A DNA stretch of 34,752 bases from Bacteroidota bacterium (GTDB lineage Bacteria; Bacteroidota; Bacteroidia; Flavobacteriales_E; Vicingaceae). Position 1 is the stretch's first letter; the number at the start of each line of letters is the position of its first letter. Below the pieces are notes generated by a model, which was given only the letters and a program-made list of their open reading frames with translations, was not told the DNA's origin and searched no databases. The DNA is taken from NCBI GenBank assembly GCA_016183805.1, contig JACPDX010000021.1, positions 8,465-43,216 of the forward strand. Reading direction: 5' to 3'. Position numbers and translations under genes: made by a program. Below are positions 22,061 through 29,633 of this stretch, piece by piece.

Positions 22061-24544
22061 ATGAAAAAACACCTCTACATTTTAATTATACTCGTACTTC
22101 CTTTAATCTTAAAAGGACAGTTTTCTGTTAATTCGGATTTAGAGAACTTGAGTTATTCAACACCGAAAGAATATGAAATTGCTGGAGTAACTGTTCAAGG
22201 AGCTGATTTTTTTGATTCACAAGCTATTATTTCTTTATCAGGTTTAACGGTAGGAAATACCATAAAAATTCCGGGAGAAAAAATTTCAAGAGCAATAAAA
22301 AGTTTATGGGAGCAAAAATTGTTTTCCGATGTAAAGATTTATGCCGTTAAAATAGATGGAAATAGAATTTTTCTTGAAATAAGAATAAAGGAATTACCCC
22401 GCTTATCAAAATATAGATTTACAGGAGTAAAAAAAGGTAAACAAAAAGATTTAAGAGAGCAGTTAAATTTAGAACGTGGTAAAATAGTAAATGAAAATTT
22501 ATTGGTTACCACCCAAAATAAAGTTAAAAGTCACTTTGTTGCTAAAGGGTTTCTAAATACAAAAGTTGACATTACCCAAGTTCCTGACACTTCAACTTCT
22601 AACTATGTTATTTTAACCATCAACGTTAAAGTAAGTAAACGTACCAAAATAAAAGATATTAATTTTTATGGAGTTACTGCCTTTAAAGAAAGTAAGTTAA
22701 GACGAACATTTAAAGATACTAAACGAAAAAGATGGTATAACATTTTTAGTTCGTCAAAATATATCCCAAATGTGTATCAAAAGGAAAAAACTAATATCAT
22801 TGAAAAATACAACGAAAAAGGATATCGTGATGCAAAAATTGAATCAGATTCAGTGATTGATATCAATGAAAAACTGGTTGAAATTGACATTACTATATCT
22901 GAAGGAAATCGTTACTATTTTAGAAATGTGAAATGGTTAGGTAATACCATTCATTCTACAGATGAATTAAATCGTATTCTAGACATTAAGAGTGGAGATG
23001 TTTATAATAAAAAGATTTTGGATGAACGTCTTTTTATGAATCAAAATGGTAGGGATGTTAGTTCGTTATATTTAGATGCCGGATATTTATTCTTTAACAT
23101 TTCTCCGGTTGAGGTAAAAATTGAGAACGATTCGATTGACCTTGAGATGAGAATTTATGAAGGAAAACAAGCCACAATTAACAATGTAACAATTGTAGGT
23201 AATAGCAAAACCAACGACCATGTAATTCGAAGAGAAATTAGAACAAGCCCCGGGCAATTGTTTAGCCGTGCTGATATCATTAGAACACAACGTGAGTTAG
23301 CTCAATTAGGGTATTTTAATCCAGAAACTTTAGGTGTAAATCCTAAACCAGATCAGGAAAACGGAACAGTAGATATTGAATATGTTGTTGAAGAAAAACC
23401 GTCTGATCAAATAGAACTTTCCGGCGGTTGGGGTGGCGGTCGTGTTATTGGTACACTTGGAGTAAGCTTTAATAATTTTTCGGCAAGAAACATATTAAAT
23501 GGTAGTGCATGGCGACCATTACCTGCAGGAGACGGGCAAAAATTAAGTTTAAGAGCTCAAACTAGTGGAAGACAGTATCAAGCTTACAGCTTTTCGTTTA
23601 CCGAGCCTTGGCTAGGTGGTAGGAAACCAAATTCACTAAGCGTTAGTTTGTCTCATCAAGTACAATCAAATGGTTTAACAGGAGATACTGAACAATCCAT
23701 TAAAATTTATGGTGGGGCTGTCGGCTTAGGTAGAAGATTAAAATTCCCTGATGACTTTTTTACTTTATACAATGAGTTATCGTACCAATATTATGTGCTA
23801 AATAAATATTACTCGGCATTTGCTTTTTCTGATGGTTATGCAAACAATATTAGTTTTAAAACAGTTTTATCAAGAAGTTCTGTTGATAGCCCTATTTATC
23901 CAAGAAATGGTTCTCAAACAACATTTACGTTACAGTTAACCCCTCCGTATTCGATGTTTAGACCAAAAGATACGGATTACTCTATCATGAGTGCTCAAGA
24001 AAAATATAGGTTTACAGAATATCACAAATGGAAATTTCAAACCTCTTGGTTTTCTAGACTTGTAGGGGATTTAGTGTTGAATACTAAGGCTGGTTTTGCA
24101 TATTTAGGAACTTACAACCCCGATCTTCCTTCTCCTTTTGAAAGATTTTACTTAGGAGGTGATGGTTTATCAGGTTTTTCCATTGATGGTAGAGAAATTA
24201 TTGCTTTAAGAGGTTTTGGTAGTGGAGATGCTTCGCCAAGTACAGGGGCTACTGTTATCAGTAAATATACAGCAGAACTACGTTATCCTTTAACCTTAAA
24301 TCCAACAGCAACAATTTATGGCTTAGTTTTTGGGGAAGCAGGTAATTCATGGGCAACGTTTAGCAAAGCCAACCCATTCCAAGTGTATAAATCTGCTGGT
24401 TTTGGAGTAAGAATTTATATGCCGTTTTTCGGAATGTTAGGTTTAGATTGGGGATATAGGTTCGACCAAATTCCCGGTAAAACGGATCCAAACAGTAATA
24501 CTGAAATCCATTTTAGCATTGGAGGAAGTATAAATGGCTGGTAA
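22061..24544 (+). CDS. bamA: Outer-membrane protein assembly factor BamA
   Basis: An 827-residue Omp85 protein with a signal peptide (ending LILKGQ). Five POTRA domains fill about 35-430 (for example EIAGVTVQGADFFDSQAI, KIKDINFYGVTAFKESKL, ATINNVTIVGNSKTNDHVIRREI with RTSPGQLFSRADI). The barrel covers about 440-827 and contains SGGWGGGRVIGTLGVSFNNF, the loop-6 motif IIALRGFGSG, and the final strands. BamA is the essential insertase for beta-barrel proteins. The ATG directly abuts the uppS stop. Downstream are two Skp-like chaperones, its usual partners in this phylum. The C-terminus (GSINGW) lacks the terminal Phe of proteobacterial barrels. Confidence 0.96.
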   Translation: MKKHLYILIILVLPLILKGQFSVNSDLENLSYSTPKEYEIAGVTVQGADFFDSQAIISLSGLTVGNTIKIPGEKISRAIKSLWEQKLFSDVKIYAVKIDGNRIFLEIRIKELPRLSKYRFTGVKKGKQKDLREQLNLERGKIVNENLLVTTQNKVKSHFVAKGFLNTKVDITQVPDTSTSNYVILTINVKVSKRTKIKDINFYGVTAFKESKLRRTFKDTKRKRWYNIFSSSKYIPNVYQKEKTNIIEKYNEKGYRDAKIESDSVIDINEKLVEIDITISEGNRYYFRNVKWLGNTIHSTDELNRILDIKSGDVYNKKILDERLFMNQNGRDVSSLYLDAGYLFFNISPVEVKIENDSIDLEMRIYEGKQATINNVTIVGNSKTNDHVIRREIRTSPGQLFSRADIIRTQRELAQLGYFNPETLGVNPKPDQENGTVDIEYVVEEKPSDQIELSGGWGGGRVIGTLGVSFNNFSARNILNGSAWRPLPAGDGQKLSLRAQTSGRQYQAYSFSFTEPWLGGRKPNSLSVSLSHQVQSNGLTGDTEQSIKIYGGAVGLGRRLKFPDDFFTLYNELSYQYYVLNKYYSAFAFSDGYANNISFKTVLSRSSVDSPIYPRNGSQTTFTLQLTPPYSMFRPKDTDYSIMSAQEKYRFTEYHKWKFQTSWFSRLVGDLVLNTKAGFAYLGTYNPDLPSPFERFYLGGDGLSGFSIDGREIIALRGFGSGDASPSTGATVISKYTAELRYPLTLNPTATIYGLVFGEAGNSWATFSKANPFQVYKSAGFGVRIYMPFFGMLGLDWGYRFDQIPGKTDPNSNTEIHFSIGGSINGW

Positions 24545-24588
24545 AAAAATGTTTAACTAACTTCGATTAAGCTCGGAGATTTAATTTT

Positions 24589-24594
24589 AGGAGG
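24589..24594 (+). promoter_or_regulatory. Strong Shine-Dalgarno sequence before the first Skp-like gene
   Basis: AGGAGG lies 8 nt before the ATG at 24603, an ideal spacing. Almost no other gene in this window has a purine-rich ribosome binding site, as expected in Bacteroidota, so this is an outlier that supports the chosen start. Confidence 0.65.
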
Positions 24595-24602
24595 AACAAA
24601 AA

Positions 24603-25136
24603 ATGAAAACGTTAACAAAAATTGCTGCTGTACTAATATTAGTTGTTACAGCATTTTCATCACAAGCTCAAAAATTTGCTTATGTTGATACCGAGTATAT
24701 CCTAAGCAATATACCCGATTACAAGGAAGCTCAGGCAGAATTAGATAAACTTTCTATTGAGTGGCAAAAACAATTGGAACGACAATATAGTGAAATTGAT
24801 AAAATGTACAAAAACTATCAAGCAGAACAAATATTGTTAACCGAGGACATGAAAACAAAAAGAGAAGCTGAAATCATTAAAAAAGAGAAAGAGGCAAAAG
24901 AATATCAAAAACAAAAATTTGGTGTTGATGGTGAGTTGTTTAAAAAACGTCAGGAATTGGTAAAACCTGTTCAAGATAAAGTATATCAAGCGGTACAGGA
25001 TATTGCAACCATTGGAGGGTTAGATATTGTTTTTGATAAATCGAGTGGCTTAACCATGTTATACTCAAACTCTAAATACAATAAAAGTGATGCGGTGTTA
25101 AAAAAAATGGGCTACACACCGGGCGAGTCTAAATAA
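24603..25136 (+). CDS. OmpH/Skp family periplasmic chaperone
   Basis: A 177-residue exported protein (signal peptide ending FSSQAQ). It follows the Skp layout: short strand KFAYVDTEYILSNIPDYKEAQ, a long lysine/glutamate coiled-coil (about 45-125), and a returning strand IATIGGLDIVFDKSSGLTMLYS. Trimers of such proteins escort unfolded barrels to BamA, whose gene lies 58 nt upstream. Expected to be abundant, in keeping with the strong ribosome binding site. It is followed by a paralogue 38 nt downstream. Confidence 0.93.
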   Translation: MKTLTKIAAVLILVVTAFSSQAQKFAYVDTEYILSNIPDYKEAQAELDKLSIEWQKQLERQYSEIDKMYKNYQAEQILLTEDMKTKREAEIIKKEKEAKEYQKQKFGVDGELFKKRQELVKPVQDKVYQAVQDIATIGGLDIVFDKSSGLTMLYSNSKYNKSDAVLKKMGYTPGESK

Positions 25137-25174
25137 TAATTTATATTTACAAACTAAAATAATAATTAAACAAC

Positions 25175-25684
25175 ATGAATAAAATTAAATTAACAATAGT
25201 AATGCTTGTGGTTGCCATGTCAACTACAGTTTTTGGTCAGAAAACAGTTAAAATTGGACATATTAATTCAAATGAATTATTGTCGGCAATGCCGGAAAGA
25301 ACTCAAATCCAAAAAGATTTAGAAACGTATGCAACTGATTTGAGAACCACTCTTGAAACGATGCGAAAAGAATATGAAACTAAAATCAAAGAATTTCAAG
25401 GTAAGCAAGATGTAATGACTGAAGTAATTAAAAATTCTAAAATCAAAGAAATTACCGATTTAGAAAAAAGAATTACTGAGTTTCAACAAACTGCAGAAGC
25501 AGATTTACAGAAAAAAGAAGAAGAATTGTTACAGCCGGTGATTGATAAGGCTAAAGAAGCCATTAATGCTGTAGCCAAAGAAGGCTCATATACTTATGTC
25601 TTAGATTCCAGCGTTGGCGTTGTACTTTACTCTGTTGAAGGTGATGATATTTTACCTTTAGTAAAAAAGAAATTGGGTTTATAA
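25175..25684 (+). CDS. OmpH/Skp family periplasmic chaperone, second copy
   Basis: A 169-residue exported protein (signal peptide ending VFGQ). Layout as in the upstream paralogue: KIGHINSNELLSAMPERTQIQ, a charged coiled-coil from about 45 to 125, then AKEGSYTYVLDSSVGVVLYS. It lacks the Shine-Dalgarno sequence of its neighbour, so the pair may be translated at different rates. A strong terminator follows 24 nt after the stop, closing the uppS-bamA-skp unit. Confidence 0.93.
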   Translation: MNKIKLTIVMLVVAMSTTVFGQKTVKIGHINSNELLSAMPERTQIQKDLETYATDLRTTLETMRKEYETKIKEFQGKQDVMTEVIKNSKIKEITDLEKRITEFQQTAEADLQKKEEELLQPVIDKAKEAINAVAKEGSYTYVLDSSVGVVLYSVEGDDILPLVKKKLGL

Positions 25685-25708
25685 AAAAATAAACTTTTAC
25701 GTAAATTT

Positions 25709-25745
25709 AAAAGCTCTTTCGATTACATTTGAAAGAGCTTTTTTT
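25709..25745 (+). terminator. Strong rho-independent terminator abutting the murI start codon
   Basis: A 12-bp stem, AAAAGCTCTTTC at 25709-25720 with GAAAGAGCTTTT at 25731-25742, a 10-nt loop and a T run to 25745. The ATG of murI begins at 25746, the very next base. No separate murI promoter is evident, so murI may depend on read-through or on a start within this hairpin. Confidence 0.85.
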
Positions 25746-26549
25746 ATGACTAAAACGAATCACATATCAGCAAGTTCACCCATCGGGATTTTCGATTCTG
25801 GCTTAGGAGGCTTGTCTATTTGGAAAGAAATTAATCAATTACTGCCCAACGAAAATACCATTTATTTAGCCGACAGTAAAAATGCTCCTTATGGCGAAAA
25901 ATCAAAACAAGAAATTATTGATTTTAGCATAAAAAATACTGAATACTTACTTTCTAAAGGTTGTAAAATGATTGTGGTGGCTTGTAATACTGCCACCACC
26001 AATGCCATTAAAGTGTTAAGAGCAAATTACAACGTACCTTTTATAGGTATTGAACCCGCCATAAAACCAGCAGCATTGCAAAGTAAAACCAATAAAATTG
26101 GTGTGTTAGCAACCAAAGGGACATTGAGCAGTGAGTTGTTTATTTCTACCTCAGAACAATATAGAGACTCTAAAGACATTATTGAAGTAGAAGGCAAGGG
26201 TTTGGTGGTTTTAATAGAAGCAGGCAAACTGGAGCAAACCAAACCACTTTTAGAACAATATTTAAAACCTTTGGTTAATGAAGGTGTTGATTATATTGTG
26301 TTGGGCTGCTCACATTACCCTTTTTTAATACCTATCATTAAAACTATTATACCCGCAAATATTAAGCTAATAGATTCAGGTGAGGCAGTTGCCAAACAAA
26401 CCAAAAACGTTTTGGAGCAACATCAATTACTGAAGACAAACAATACAAATAGCCATGTGTTTTATACCAATGGTAATTTGTCTTTATTGCAAAACTTTCT
26501 AAAGCAGATTGATATTAAAAATGAAACTGTTTTTTTTGAGGAATTTTAA
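25746..26549 (+). CDS. murI: Glutamate racemase
   Basis: A 267-residue cytoplasmic enzyme that interconverts L- and D-glutamate for peptidoglycan. The N-terminal IGIFDSGLGGLSIWKEI carries the first active-site acid, APYGEKS follows, VACNTATTNA has the first catalytic cysteine (Cys80) and VLGCSHYPFL the second (Cys188). Length is normal. The start codon touches the T run of the upstream terminator, an unusual arrangement. It converges on the CNNM/CorC-type gene across 75 nt that show no clear terminator. Confidence 0.97.
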   Translation: MTKTNHISASSPIGIFDSGLGGLSIWKEINQLLPNENTIYLADSKNAPYGEKSKQEIIDFSIKNTEYLLSKGCKMIVVACNTATTNAIKVLRANYNVPFIGIEPAIKPAALQSKTNKIGVLATKGTLSSELFISTSEQYRDSKDIIEVEGKGLVVLIEAGKLEQTKPLLEQYLKPLVNEGVDYIVLGCSHYPFLIPIIKTIIPANIKLIDSGEAVAKQTKNVLEQHQLLKTNNTNSHVFYTNGNLSLLQNFLKQIDIKNETVFFEEF

Positions 26550-26624
26550 TTTGTAGAGACGGACAATTGCCCTCCTGAATCACAAAAAACTATTAATATT
26601 TGCAGTGATTTTTGCTATCTGGTA

Positions 26625-27848
26625 TTAATCATGAAGAGCAGTAAATAGTGCCATGTCAATTCTTGCACCATCCATGTCCAAGATTTCAATTTCAAAATTT
26701 CGCCACCTAAGCGTATCTCCTGTAGTAGGAATTTTTCTTATTATATGGAGTATTAGTCCGCTGATGGTATTAAACGGGTAATCTTCTGCCAAATCATCCA
26801 AATCAAATTTACGTAAGAATTCACTTAAAGGGTATTGTCCATCAACAATCCAACTACCATCTGCACGCTGAACAAAAACAAATTCAGTTTCATAAAACTC
26901 GGAAACATCACCAACCAATGCTTCCAATAAATCGTTCATGGTTACTAAACCTTGCATTTGTTTATGCTTATCTACTACAATTGCCTGATGAATTTTGCTT
27001 GTTTTGAATAATTTTAATACTTCATAAGCCGATAAATTTTCGGAGATGTATTGTGGTGGCTTAATGTGGCTCGTAATTTTAAAAGTTGGTTCATTAATGT
27101 ATTTAAAGAGGTCTTTGAGCAGTACAATACCAATAACCTCCATTTTATTGTTTACCACAGGGTAAATGGAGGTTTTGAGTACAATAGTGTCGTTACGGTG
27201 TGTCATAAGCGATGAAATTTTCCGGTCACCCAAACTAAAAACACGCTCAACTATATCTTGCTCAATTTCTTCAATAGCTCCACTTTCTTTACCTTCCTGA
27301 ACAATTGCTTTAATTTCTTCCTCCGTAACTTTACTTTCAGTTGAAGGGTTTATATGAAAAAGCTTTATAACAAAGTCGGAAGTAAAGGTGAGTAACCAGA
27401 TAAATGGAGCAGCAATTATTGAAATCCAATACATCGGGTACGACAATAATTTTGAAATGGTTTCTGGCATGGTTAAACCAATACGTTTTGGAACGAGTTC
27501 ACCCAACACCAACGAAAAGAAGGTTAACACTACTACAATAACTGTTACTGCTAGAGTTTCACTATAACGGCTGAGCCATTCAAATTGATTAAGAAATACA
27601 ACTAAGTCATCTTCAATTTTTTCACCGCTATAAATACCTGTTAAAATTCCGATAAGGGTAATACCTATTTGCACTGTAGAAAGAAATTTTCCCGGATTAC
27701 GAGAAAGTTCAAGTGCTTTTTTTGCAGCATTACTTCCTCTTTTTGCTGCTGTTTCCAGTCTCGATTTGCGTGACGAAACCATTGCAATTTCCGACATGGC
27801 AAAAATGCCGTTAAGCAAAATCAGGAACAGTATAATAAAGATTTCCAT
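26625..27848 (-). CDS. CNNM/CorC-type (hemolysin family) membrane protein with CBS pair, internally shortened
   Basis: A 407-residue inner-membrane protein. The DUF21/CNNM domain (1 to about 180) starts MEIFIILFLILLNGIFAMSEIAMVSSRK and has the usual helices and GELVPKRIGL. The CBS pair follows, then a CorC_HlyC domain (about 330-405, DGSWIVDGQYPLSEF). In relatives the first CBS motif continues from SLMTHRND for about 20 residues before SIYPV; here RNDTIVLK runs almost directly into TSIYPVVNN, so about 20 residues appear missing, in frame. The family transports or senses divalent cations (Mg, Co). It may be regulated from a box only 4 nt upstream of the ATG. Confidence 0.85.
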   Translation of the reverse strand: MEIFIILFLILLNGIFAMSEIAMVSSRKSRLETAAKRGSNAAKKALELSRNPGKFLSTVQIGITLIGILTGIYSGEKIEDDLVVFLNQFEWLSRYSETLAVTVIVVVLTFFSLVLGELVPKRIGLTMPETISKLLSYPMYWISIIAAPFIWLLTFTSDFVIKLFHINPSTESKVTEEEIKAIVQEGKESGAIEEIEQDIVERVFSLGDRKISSLMTHRNDTIVLKTSIYPVVNNKMEVIGIVLLKDLFKYINEPTFKITSHIKPPQYISENLSAYEVLKLFKTSKIHQAIVVDKHKQMQGLVTMNDLLEALVGDVSEFYETEFVFVQRADGSWIVDGQYPLSEFLRKFDLDDLAEDYPFNTISGLILHIIRKIPTTGDTLRWRNFEIEILDMDGARIDMALFTALHD

Positions 27849-27852
27849 TTAT

Positions 27853-27860
27853 CAAAGGTA
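27853..27860 (-). promoter_or_regulatory. Candidate -7 element (TACCTTTG) of the CNNM/CorC-type gene
   Basis: On the reverse strand TACCTTTG fits TAnnTTTG and ends 4 nt before the ATG, implying a leaderless or near-leaderless mRNA. A TTA, not TTG, lies 20 nt upstream, so support is moderate. Confidence 0.45.
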
Positions 27861-27906
27861 CTCAAAAGTGAGTAGATTCTTAATTGTTAGGGAATTTACG
27901 GACTAA

Positions 27907-27999
27907 GCTATCATTAATGACCCTGATGTGGTTCGTTTGGGATTAGAAGAAATTACAGGCAATACTAAAAGTGATGTGAAATTTCAGGTAAGGTTTTAG
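27907..27999 (+). pseudogene. Possible 3' remnant of a lost gene
   Basis: Between the divergent reverse-strand genes an open stretch without a start reads AIINDPDVVRLGLEEITGNT, then KSDVKFQVRF and TAG at 27997-27999, preceded in frame by a stop at 27904-27906. The composition looks protein-like (charged and hydrophobic residues in regular alternation at the end), and an end in VKFQVRF recalls a terminal barrel strand, but I cannot name a family. It may equally be chance. The rest of the 253-nt gap holds a CCACGC-AATAA-GCGTGG hairpin at 28040-28056. Confidence 0.3.
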
Positions 28000-28101
28000 T
28001 TTTTTTTCTTAAAACAAACCGTTGAAGTGGGACAACTTGCCACGCAATAAGCGTGGTTATTTACTTTAAGCAAATATATAGAATGTTGGCTGTTACCTTT
28101 T

Positions 28102-28737
28102 CTATATTTGTATTCCTAATATTATGCGATAATATTTGTTGAATATAGAAGTACCATAATCATATAGTTCATGGACTCCATATTTATATTCTGGCTTTAT
28201 TGTCAAACGATATTTGAATAATGGTACATTAATACCTATTCCAACAGAAAATCCATAATTTATAGCGGAGATTTGTGTGTTTTCTTCGAATTTAGATTCC
28301 GTATATTTTAGGTAGGGTAGGTAACTATGCATTGTTCCTTTTCTTTTAGCTCCAATATTTAAATCAGTAAAAAGACCTGTTTCTATTAATAATTTAGCTT
28401 TATTACCAAAATTTATTTTTGTTGTAAATGGTATGGAAATGCTGTTTATGTAATAATATACATCACTAGAGTTAGCAAAATGACTTTCATAAACATATTT
28501 TTTTAATTGACTTGTTCGATTGTATTCAATCCCTATTTTTAAGTTGATTTTCTTTTCACTTAAAAAGGTGTGATATGTTCCTATGCCAAAACCAATTTTA
28601 TTTTCTGTGTTATCATCTTTTAGATTAGTTCTATTTATAGATACACTAAACTCATTAAATGGGAACGGCTTATTTTCTTGAGAAAAAATTAAGATAGTTT
28701 TGGGAATGAGAATTAATATTAATAAATATTTTTTCAT
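28102..28737 (-). CDS. Outer-membrane beta-barrel protein (porin-like)
   Basis: A 211-residue exported protein with a signal peptide (MKKYLLILILI, ending ILIFSQ). The mature part alternates amphipathic strands with polar turns (FSVSINRTNLKDDN, IGFGIGTYHTFLSEKKINLKIGIEYN, INSISIPFTTKINFG, AINYGFSVGIGINVPLF, RLTIKPEYKYGVHELYD) and ends YYRIILGIQI, typical of the OMP_b-brl group in Bacteroidota. Eight strands would fit. It starts 20 nt after the Fic gene stop in the same direction; whether the two are functionally linked is unknown. Confidence 0.8.
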   Translation of the reverse strand: MKKYLLILILIPKTILIFSQENKPFPFNEFSVSINRTNLKDDNTENKIGFGIGTYHTFLSEKKINLKIGIEYNRTSQLKKYVYESHFANSSDVYYYINSISIPFTTKINFGNKAKLLIETGLFTDLNIGAKRKGTMHSYLPYLKYTESKFEENTQISAINYGFSVGIGINVPLFKYRLTIKPEYKYGVHELYDYGTSIFNKYYRIILGIQI

Positions 28738-28757
28738 TTATATAATTTGGATACTGC

Positions 28758-29540
28758 CTAACGACTAATTGAATTTGGAAGCATTAATAAAAATGGTAAC
28801 GCATTTGAATAATCTAAATCAGAATATTCCATGCCTAATAGTCGAATATTTTTGTAATACGTTTGATGATGCAGGTAATAATTTTTTTCGCTTTGCACAA
28901 ACCAAGCCTTATCTCCTAATTTTTGTGCTAAGAACCATTTCTCGATTAAACGTGCACTTCTACCATTACCATCATTCCAAGGATGTATTTTTACAAATAC
29001 CAAATGAATCATTGAAGCAAAAAAGAAAACTTCATTGACTTTTAGTTTTTGATGCAACAATATTTCAATATCACTATAAAATTTTTCTAATTCTTTTTGC
29101 ACCTCAAATGGAGTAGCTGCCACATATTCAATTTTCCCATCGGGAGTACTCACATACATGTTTTGTGTTCGGATTTTACCTTGTTGATGTAAAGCTACAA
29201 TATGTTTACTCAATAGTTTATGAGCTTTTTCTATGTTTTCTTTGTTCAGCAAATTGGTTTTTGCAAATGTATAGGCATTATACAAATCATCAATCTTTTT
29301 GGTGTAATCAGGTAAAAACTCAATACCAAATTTTTTATGTTTGATGTATGAATCTAATTCGATTTCTTCACCTTCTATTTTGCTCGAAAAAACAGAAGAT
29401 ACCGAAGTGTAAAAGCTAAAACTATCTGTAGAAATTTCAGCATCTACTAGATTATCAAACACAGAAGATAAGTCTTTATTTACTTGCGAATTATATTGTT
29501 CAAGTAAATCAGTAGGGATAATCTTTAATTTTTCTTTCAT
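28758..29540 (-). CDS. Fic family protein, class II (N-terminal inhibitory motif)
   Basis: A 260-residue cytoplasmic protein. The Fic core motif HPWNDGNGRSAR is at 186-197, with the catalytic His186 and the anion-binding GNGR. The flap upstream (IRTQNMYVSTPDGKIEYVAATP) positions the target. An inhibitory helix motif S-x-x-x-E-G is present at 52-57 (SSKIEG) with Glu56, so the enzyme is self-inhibited in cis rather than by a separate antitoxin. Most Fic proteins add AMP to Ser, Thr or Tyr of a target protein. No antitoxin-like gene is adjacent. The target cannot be read from the sequence. Confidence 0.92.
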   Translation of the reverse strand: MKEKLKIIPTDLLEQYNSQVNKDLSSVFDNLVDAEISTDSFSFYTSVSSVFSSKIEGEEIELDSYIKHKKFGIEFLPDYTKKIDDLYNAYTFAKTNLLNKENIEKAHKLLSKHIVALHQQGKIRTQNMYVSTPDGKIEYVAATPFEVQKELEKFYSDIEILLHQKLKVNEVFFFASMIHLVFVKIHPWNDGNGRSARLIEKWFLAQKLGDKAWFVQSEKNYYLHHQTYYKNIRLLGMEYSDLDYSNALPFLLMLPNSISR

Positions 29541-29633
29541 GCTGCACTAAAACATATATCAAACCCAAATGGGTATCCCAAATGTAACCATTCAATCGGA
29601 TTTTCTTTTGGCTTTAATATTATTTATAACAAC

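Noticed and set aside
26550-26575. GTAGAGACGGACAATTGCCC as half of a palindromic repeat or terminator
   Set aside because: The palindrome has a mismatch in its centre and no matching second arm; too weak to call.
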